Made by a program: the position numbers and the translations under genes
The notes under the pieces: generated by a model
What the model was told of the DNA's origin: nothing
The model's input: only the letters and a program-made list of their open reading frames with translations
Database searches by the model: none
Shown here: piece by piece, positions 59,354 through 64,000 of the stretch
Layout of the letters: the number at the start of each line of letters is the position of its first letter
How positions within the stretch are numbered: position 1 is the stretch's first letter
Assembly: GCA_030682795.1 (NCBI GenBank)
Contig: JAUXNJ010000020.1
Coordinates: forward strand, 1 to 64,000
Source: Sphingobacteriaceae bacterium
GTDB taxonomy: Bacteria > Bacteroidota > Bacteroidia > UBA7662
Direction: 5' to 3'
Length of the DNA: 64,000 bases

Positions 59354-59534
59354 GTCAGTTAAAAAACACTAGCAGTAAAATCCTGCTGCTAGTGTTTATC
59401 GCTATGCTTTTTAGCGCTTGTAAAAAAGAAGAAAAAAACGTTAATCTTTTCGAAGCCGAAATTGATGGGGTGGTTTATAGCTTAAAAAGAGAGTACCTTA
59501 GTATGTTGGAAGGTGAATTTTTATACACTCAGGG
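59331..59534 (+). repeat. Direct repeat, first copy (lipoprotein duplication)
   Basis: The stretch 59331-59534 recurs at 59921-60124, offset exactly 590 bases, nearly identical through the signal and early mature sequence. The copies then diverge more, indicating an old tandem duplication with a conserved 5' part. The unit includes the last bases of the sorting-domain gene. Confidence 0.85.
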
Positions 59535-59907
59535 CCATTATGCTAATGACGAATTCAGCATAACAGTAGGATTAGATTTCTGTAATTTATTCGGATGGCC
59601 CCAACAAAATACATTTCCAATATTCCGTGATTCTTGCATGGATAAAAATGGAGCTATTTCACAAACACAAGTAAATATGCTGTATAAGCCAGGGGGCTTC
59701 GTTAGTTATACAACCTATAATTTAGCACCTGACGGTTTTTCTGAAGTGATCTTTGAAGCGTTTCGATTTACTGCAACAGATGACTACAATATCAAAGCTA
59801 CTTATCGCATGCGCTTGCCTTCGTTTAGAAATTACCCGCCCCCCATCCCAGATTCTTTGCTTGTAACTGGGCGTTTTCATTTTAAGAGAACCCCAAATCC
59901 TAATTAA
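59338..59907 (+). CDS. Putative lipoprotein, first copy of a tandem pair
   Basis: 189 residues. A hydrophobic signal sequence ends in the lipobox LFSACKK, so the mature protein should be lipid-anchored. The mature part starts KKEEKNVNLFEAEIDGVVYSLKRE, then FCNLFGWPQQNTFPIFRDSC and a C-terminal FHFKRTPNPN. Only three cysteines, in similar positions in the copy. Function unknown. The start ATG (59338) lies in the 3' end of the sorting-domain gene. Confidence 0.75.
   Translation: MGQILSQLKNTSSKILLLVFIAMLFSACKKEEKNVNLFEAEIDGVVYSLKREYLSMLEGEFLYTQGHYANDEFSITVGLDFCNLFGWPQQNTFPIFRDSCMDKNGAISQTQVNMLYKPGGFVSYTTYNLAPDGFSEVIFEAFRFTATDDYNIKATYRMRLPSFRNYPPPIPDSLLVTGRFHFKRTPNPN
59364..59397 (+). other. Conserved hairpin at the lipoprotein 5' coding end
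   Basis: AAACACTAGCAGTA (59364-59377) pairs with TGCTGCTAGTGTTT (59384-59397) around a 6-base loop, 14 bp with one G-T wobble. The second copy has a C where the first has the wobble T, keeping pairing. The stem overlaps the coding sequence of the signal peptide. Confidence 0.7.
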
Positions 59908-59909
59908 TT

Positions 59910-60497
59910 TTGGAAAGGAAACGCCTTATAGATCAAATATTAAGTCAGTTAAAAAACACTAGCAGCAAAATCCTGCTGCTAGTGTTTATCGTTATGCTTT
60001 TTAGCGCTTGTAAAAAAGAAGAAAAAAACGTTAATCTTTTCGAAGCCGAAATTGATGGGGTGGTTTATAGCTTAAAAAGAGAGTCCCTTAGAATGTTGGA
60101 AGGCGAATTTTTATACACCCAGGGCGCTTATGAAACCAAGGACACATTTGTGTTTGTTCGACTTGATTTTTGTAATTTATTTGCATGGCCCCAACAAAAT
60201 ACATTTCCAGTATTACGAGATTCATGTGCAGACATGAATGGGGCAATTTCAAAGACGCAAGTAACAACAAGCTTTAATGCAGGGGTTTTCGCAAGTTACG
60301 TAACAAGTAGCACAGTTTCCGATGGCTTTTCTACCGTAACATTTGAGAAATTTCGGGTTACCTCCAACGAGGATTACGACGTAAAGGCTGTTTATCGAAT
60401 GCGTTTGCTAAGATCTGAAAATACCCGACGAACATTTCCGGATTCAATGTTAATAACCGGGCGTTTCCACATCAAGAAAACTCCAAATCCCGAATAG
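59910..60497 (+). CDS. Putative lipoprotein, second copy of a tandem pair, start codon lost
   Basis: 195 residues in the open frame, with the same lipobox (MLFSACKK) and layout as the first copy, e.g. FCNLFAWPQQNTFPVLRDSC and FHIKKTPNPE. The codon that is ATG in copy 1 is ATA here (59928-59930) and no ATG precedes the signal core; the only nearby start-like codon is the TTG at 59910. It may be a dead copy, may start at TTG, or may be reinitiated after copy 1. Sequence divergence from copy 1 in the C-terminal half is substantial but the frame is intact. Confidence 0.65.
   Translation: MERKRLIDQILSQLKNTSSKILLLVFIVMLFSACKKEEKNVNLFEAEIDGVVYSLKRESLRMLEGEFLYTQGAYETKDTFVFVRLDFCNLFAWPQQNTFPVLRDSCADMNGAISKTQVTTSFNAGVFASYVTSSTVSDGFSTVTFEKFRVTSNEDYDVKAVYRMRLLRSENTRRTFPDSMLITGRFHIKKTPNPE
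59921..60124 (+). repeat. Direct repeat, second copy (lipoprotein duplication)
   Basis: Copy of 59331-59534 at +590. It retains the 14-bp hairpin (59954-59987, now fully paired) and the last bases of the sorting-domain gene, with ATG changed to ATA. Confidence 0.85.
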
Positions 60498-60769
60498 TCT
60501 AAAAAAGAAACGTCTTCTCTATTATAATTATGTGCGCTACTTGAAAAGTGGCTCGATTTTTTTTAATTACTATTGAGCTTTCACTAAAAAACCAGAAAAC
60601 TAAATAGAACTACGAAAATTGCGCCAAACTTTTTATAAAATCAATGCCAATGACCATTGGCAAAAAACCAGCGCCTCCCCCCCGGGTGACGCTGGCACAC
60701 ATGGAAATAAGGATGTCAAATTGTTATTCAGTCGAAACCAGCAAGACACCCAATTGCTGGTAGGATTTT
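60498..60769. other. Intergenic region with two hairpins downstream of the sigma gene
   Basis: No gene was seen. TGCCAAT / ATTGGCA (60645-60662, 4-base loop) and CCAGCG / CGCTGG (60668-60695, with a C7 run inside the loop) are two close hairpins. They lie downstream of the minus-strand sigma gene and may end its transcript, although no clear U run follows. Confidence 0.45.
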
Positions 60770-61354
60770 TCACAGATTCAACTGATACTGATCAATCATC
60801 TTGCGCATATTGCCCAAGGCATAGCGCATGCGGCCCAGCGAAGTGTTGATGCTCACCTGGGTCACATCCGAAATTTCTTTAAAGCTGAGGCCGCCGTAAA
60901 TGCGCATCACCAATACCTCGCGCTGCTCTTCGGGCAGGTGCTGGATGAGCTGCCGGAGCTTGGCATGCGACTGCTTTTTCATGATGCTGTCTTCGATGGT
61001 ACCCTCTTTTAAATCGAGATTGGCAAAAGGATCAAAGTCCTCATCTCCGCTGATGGTGGGCATTTTGGCCTGCTTGCGAAAATGATCGATGCTCAAATTG
61101 TGCGCAATGCGCAGCACCCAAGGCAAAAACTTACCTTCTTCGTTGTAGCGACCAGCACGCAAGGTGTCGATCACCTTCATAAAGGCGTCTTGAAAAATAT
61201 CCTCGGCTACATCGCGATCTTTAACCAAAAGGTAGATCGACGTGTATACACGACTCTTATGACGTTGGATTAGGAGACCTAAGGCGTTCTCTTTACCAGC
61301 TAAATAGCGCTTGATCAGCTCCTGATCACTAACGCTCACAACTTGCGTTTTCAT
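60770..61354 (-). CDS. ECF-type RNA polymerase sigma factor
   Basis: 194 residues. Sigma region 2 is DVAEDIFQDAFMKVIDTL and LPWVLRIAHNLSIDHFRKQ; region 4 is LPEEQREVLVMRIYGGLSFKEISDVTQVSINTSLGRMRYALGNMRK. The helix-turn-helix GLSFKEISDV...SINTSLGRMRYA reads the -35 region of target promoters. No anti-sigma gene is adjacent, so the control is not evident. It is divergent from uvrA, with about 210 bases between. Confidence 0.88.
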   Translation of the reverse strand: MKTQVVSVSDQELIKRYLAGKENALGLLIQRHKSRVYTSIYLLVKDRDVAEDIFQDAFMKVIDTLRAGRYNEEGKFLPWVLRIAHNLSIDHFRKQAKMPTISGDEDFDPFANLDLKEGTIEDSIMKKQSHAKLRQLIQHLPEEQREVLVMRIYGGLSFKEISDVTQVSINTSLGRMRYALGNMRKMIDQYQLNL

Positions 61355-61564
61355 AGTTGATGAGTAAAATAAGTTAGTGTAAAGCTGCGGCTATAGCGGT
61401 CCTCCTTGTTTAGATTTAAGGTGCAATATAAAGAGTTGAAACATCAGTGCAAGCTTTTTAAGAGAAATTTAATCAGTATGACAAAAGATTGACGCATTTG
61501 GTCATTCATTTTTGTCGCAACTTTTATCCCACCGAAATGTTTAAGACCTTTGCAGCTTAATACC
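61355..61564. promoter_or_regulatory. Divergent promoter region between the sigma gene and uvrA
   Basis: About 210 AT-rich bases without a gene. It must hold promoters for both genes. I saw no exact TAnnTTTG on the plus strand close to the uvrA ATG, and no SOS-box that I could defend. Confidence 0.5.
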
Positions 61565-64000
61565 ATGTCATTGACTTCAACCCCTGTCGACCAGCTCGAT
61601 CCCCGACACCACATCATCATTAAAAATGCGCGCTTGCACAACCTCAAGGGCGTAGATTTGGCCATTCCTCGTAATAAATTGGTGGTGGTAACGGGTTTGT
61701 CGGGCTCCGGCAAGTCCTCGCTGGTGTTCGACACCCTTTTTGCCGAAGGGCAGCGGCGGTATGTGGAAAGCCTTTCGAGCTACGCCCGGCAGTTTATGGT
61801 GCGGATGAAAAAGCCGGAAGTCGATTACATCAAAGGCATTTCGCCCGCCATGGCCATCGAACAAAAGGTGAGCAGCCGCAATCCGCGTTCTACGGTGGGC
61901 AGCTCTACCGAGATTTACGATTATTTGAAACTGCTTTTTGCCCGCGTGGGTCGCACCATTTCGCCCGAAACAGGCTTGGAAGTGCGCAAACACAACGTAA
62001 GCGATGTGGTGAACTACATCCATAGCCTCGAAAAAGGCAGCAGGGTGCAGATTTTATGTCCTTTGGTGCGGCACGAAAAACGGAGTCTCGCCCAAGAGCT
62101 ACAAGTGCTGCTGCAAAAAGGCTACATCCGCTTGCTCAGCGGCGAAGATACCTACCGGGTGGAGGAGTTGCTTGAAGACAAGGCGCTGCACACCAGCCTT
62201 GAATCTGCCCCCTTCTTCATTGTACTCGACCGCCTCAGCAGCGATGCGAGCGACGAAGCCCTTACTTTTAGGATGGCCGACTCGATACAGACCGCTTTTT
62301 ACGAGGGTCACGGCGACTGTTACATCCAAACCGACAACGGCCTGGAGCATTTTAGCGATCGCTTTGAGGCCGATGGACTCGCTTTTGAGGAGCCAAGCGT
62401 GAATTTATTCAGCTACAGCAATCCCTACGGCGCCTGCAAAACTTGCGAAGGCTTGGGCAGCGTGATTGGTATTGATATAGATTTGGTGGTGCCCGACAAA
62501 AGCATGAGCATTTACGAGGGAGCCATTGCCCCTTGGCGCGGCGAAAAAATGAGCGAATGGAACCAGGTGCTGGTGAAAAATGGCATCCGCTTCGATTTTC
62601 CGATTCACCGGCCATACAGCGACTTGAGCAAGGCCGAGCAAAAGCTGTTGTGGACTGGCAATAAATATTTTGAGGGACTCAATGCCTTCTTCAAATACCT
62701 CGAAGAGCAATCCTACAAAATTCAATACCGGGTAATGTTGAGTCGCTACCGCGGCCGCACGGTTTGTCCCGACTGCCACGGCACCCGGCTGCGCAAAGAC
62801 GCCGGCTATGTGAAGCTCATCGATCCCAAAACCGGCACCCAGCACAGTATCATCGATATCGTTTTGCAGCCGGTTGACAAGCTGCTGGCCCTTTTTCAAG
62901 GCTTAGAGCTGAGCGAAACCGACAGTTTGGTGGCCAAGCGCCTCCTCACCGAAATCACCAATCGCCTCGGCTTTTTGAGCGATGTGGGTCTGGGCTACCT
63001 CAGTCTCAACCGCCTGAGCAACAGTCTTTCGGGCGGCGAATCGCAGCGCATCAAACTCGCCACCTCACTTGGCAGCAATTTGGTGGGCAGCATGTACATC
63101 CTCGACGAGCCAAGCATTGGCTTGCACCCCCGCGACAGCGAGCGGCTCATTAAAGTACTCGAGCGGCTGCGCGACAACGGCAATACCGTAATTGTGGTGG
63201 AGCATGAAGAAGCCGTGATGAAGGCCGCCGACCAACTGGTCGACATTGGTCCGATGGCCGGTGCCCACGGCGGCGAGCTCATTTACCAGGGCGATTATGC
63301 GGGTTTGTTGGCGAGCGAGGCGAGCTTGACCGGCGGCTACCTCAGCGGTCGCGAGCAAATCGAAACCCCCGCTCGGCGTAGGGCTTGGCGCAAGAGCATC
63401 ACCATCAAAGGCGCTCGCGAAAACAACCTCAAAAACATCGATGTAGAGCTCCCCTTGAACTGCTTCACCGCCATTACTGGAGTGAGCGGCTCGGGCAAAA
63501 CCTCTCTCATCAAAAAGATTTTATACCCCGCCCTCAAAAAACAAACCAGCGGTTTCAGCGAAAAATCAGGCAATTTCGACCGTTTAGAAGGCGATTTCAC
63601 CAGCCTCAAAAATGTGGAACTGGTCGACCAAAACCCCATTGGCAAGTCGAGCCGCTCCAATCCCGTTACTTACACCAAAGCCTACGACCACATCCGCAAC
63701 CTCTTTTCGGAGCAGCAGGCGAGCAAAATCAACGGCTTCAAACCAGCGCATTTTTCCTTCAATGTAGAAGGCGGTCGTTGCGAGAATTGTCAGGGCGAAG
63801 GCACCGTCACCATCAGCATGCAGTTTTTGGCCGACATCACGCTCGAATGTGATGTTTGCAAAGGCCACCGTTTTAAGGACGAGCTGCTCGAAGTGCGCTA
63901 CAACGACCTCAACATTTACGAAGTGCTCGAGCTCACCGTGAGCGAGGCCATCGTGTTTTTTGAAGGACAAAAAGCCGTTCAAAGTCGCTTGCAGCCGCTC
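61565..64000 (+). CDS. uvrA: UvrA excinuclease ATPase subunit (partial, runs off the window)
   Basis: 812 codons visible of about 940. UvrA recognises damaged DNA in nucleotide excision repair. Walker A of the first ATPase is GLSGSGKSS; signature SLSGGESQRI and Walker B YILDEPSIGLHP follow; the second Walker A is GVSGSGKTSL. The C-terminal zinc finger is present (GRCENCQGEGT and LECDVCKGHRF). In the first zinc-finger position only the second pair (CKTC in NPYGACKTCEGLG) is seen; the first CxxC is replaced by HFSDRFEADG. The start is the ATG at 61565. Confidence 0.95.
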   Translation, partial: MSLTSTPVDQLDPRHHIIIKNARLHNLKGVDLAIPRNKLVVVTGLSGSGKSSLVFDTLFAEGQRRYVESLSSYARQFMVRMKKPEVDYIKGISPAMAIEQKVSSRNPRSTVGSSTEIYDYLKLLFARVGRTISPETGLEVRKHNVSDVVNYIHSLEKGSRVQILCPLVRHEKRSLAQELQVLLQKGYIRLLSGEDTYRVEELLEDKALHTSLESAPFFIVLDRLSSDASDEALTFRMADSIQTAFYEGHGDCYIQTDNGLEHFSDRFEADGLAFEEPSVNLFSYSNPYGACKTCEGLGSVIGIDIDLVVPDKSMSIYEGAIAPWRGEKMSEWNQVLVKNGIRFDFPIHRPYSDLSKAEQKLLWTGNKYFEGLNAFFKYLEEQSYKIQYRVMLSRYRGRTVCPDCHGTRLRKDAGYVKLIDPKTGTQHSIIDIVLQPVDKLLALFQGLELSETDSLVAKRLLTEITNRLGFLSDVGLGYLSLNRLSNSLSGGESQRIKLATSLGSNLVGSMYILDEPSIGLHPRDSERLIKVLERLRDNGNTVIVVEHEEAVMKAADQLVDIGPMAGAHGGELIYQGDYAGLLASEASLTGGYLSGREQIETPARRRAWRKSITIKGARENNLKNIDVELPLNCFTAITGVSGSGKTSLIKKILYPALKKQTSGFSEKSGNFDRLEGDFTSLKNVELVDQNPIGKSSRSNPVTYTKAYDHIRNLFSEQQASKINGFKPAHFSFNVEGGRCENCQGEGTVTISMQFLADITLECDVCKGHRFKDELLEVRYNDLNIYEVLELTVSEAIVFFEGQKAVQSRLQPL

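Noticed and set aside
60619-60849. Small plus-strand frame downstream of the lipoproteins
   Set aside because: No start-site support; it overlaps the sigma factor gene and covers hairpins.
1-64000. tRNA or rRNA genes
   Set aside because: I looked in the intergenic regions for cloverleaf-like arms and found none I could defend. A covariance-model search would settle it.

Overview
The window looks like a chromosomal segment of a Bacteroidota bacterium. The lineage evidence is T9SS type A sorting domains (YPNP...), DUF3078, DUF4199, DUF2490 and DUF502-like proteins, a DnaE with a fused N-terminal exonuclease, an ORF6N protein, delta-60 repeats, and a recurrent TAnnTTTG promoter -7 element with almost no Shine-Dalgarno sites. 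Order and genus cannot be fixed from this. Most of the window is moderately GC-rich housekeeping sequence. AT-rich patches stand out at about 1-1560, 37140-39900 and 58800-60600.

Layout. 1-1560: the end of an IS3-type element and a secreted HtrA-like serine protease. 1743-4095 (minus): esterase, DUF3078 protein and DEDDh exonuclease joined by ATGA overlaps. 4346-8960 (plus): an amide-ligase cluster made of an ATP-grasp protein with an AT-hook-like tail, a GCS2/YbdK-type carboxylate-amine ligase, a class I glutamine amidotransferase and a second, probably permuted ATP-grasp protein. It is followed by a 55-bp-period palindromic repeat array. 9157-19434: acyltransferase and DUF502 protein, class V aminotransferase, phosphohexomutase, a toxin-antitoxin pair whose toxin carries a nonsense codon, an S9 peptidase and a large zinc metalloprotease. 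19497-26185 (minus): a run of mostly tightly packed genes (miaE, free-Met-sulfoxide reductase, hemF, class III aminotransferase, membrane protein, FAH-family hydrolase, flavin reductase, saccharopine-dehydrogenase-like). 26266-37129 (minus): trxA, ORF6N protein, dnaE, a small secreted protein, lysS with an rRNA methyltransferase, a TlpA-like thioredoxin and a T9SS hydrolase.

37217-39832 (minus) is the most unusual block: an AT-rich two-gene unit with 6 bases between the genes. It encodes a 617-residue protein with a C-terminal PD-(D/E)XK nuclease domain and a six-helix voltage-gated cation channel whose filter, TIEGWYD, resembles that of native prokaryotic calcium channels. I propose it as a candidate undescribed effector or defence module. 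This is inference.

39924-50898: DUF4199 and DUF1801 proteins, a delta-60-repeat T9SS protein, a K+ channel, an SLC13 transporter, DUF2490 protein, KAS III, a Tat-signal pirin, a membrane glycosyltransferase broken at a run of 14 C (possible phase variation) and a cold-shock protein. 51180-52122: a frameshifted REP-associated (Y1) transposase beside palindromic repeat arrays. 52138-58720: pruA, a polytopic membrane protein, an MmcQ/YjbR protein and a topoisomerase A subunit with an acidic tail. 58721-60497: an orphan T9SS domain and a tandem pair of duplicated lipoproteins. 60770-64000: an ECF-like sigma factor and uvrA, which runs off the end.

Several starts were moved downstream of the longest open frame because a TAnnTTTG element lies between the upstream codon and the chosen one. 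In several genes that element sits only 4-5 bases from the ATG, suggesting leaderless or nearly leaderless mRNAs.
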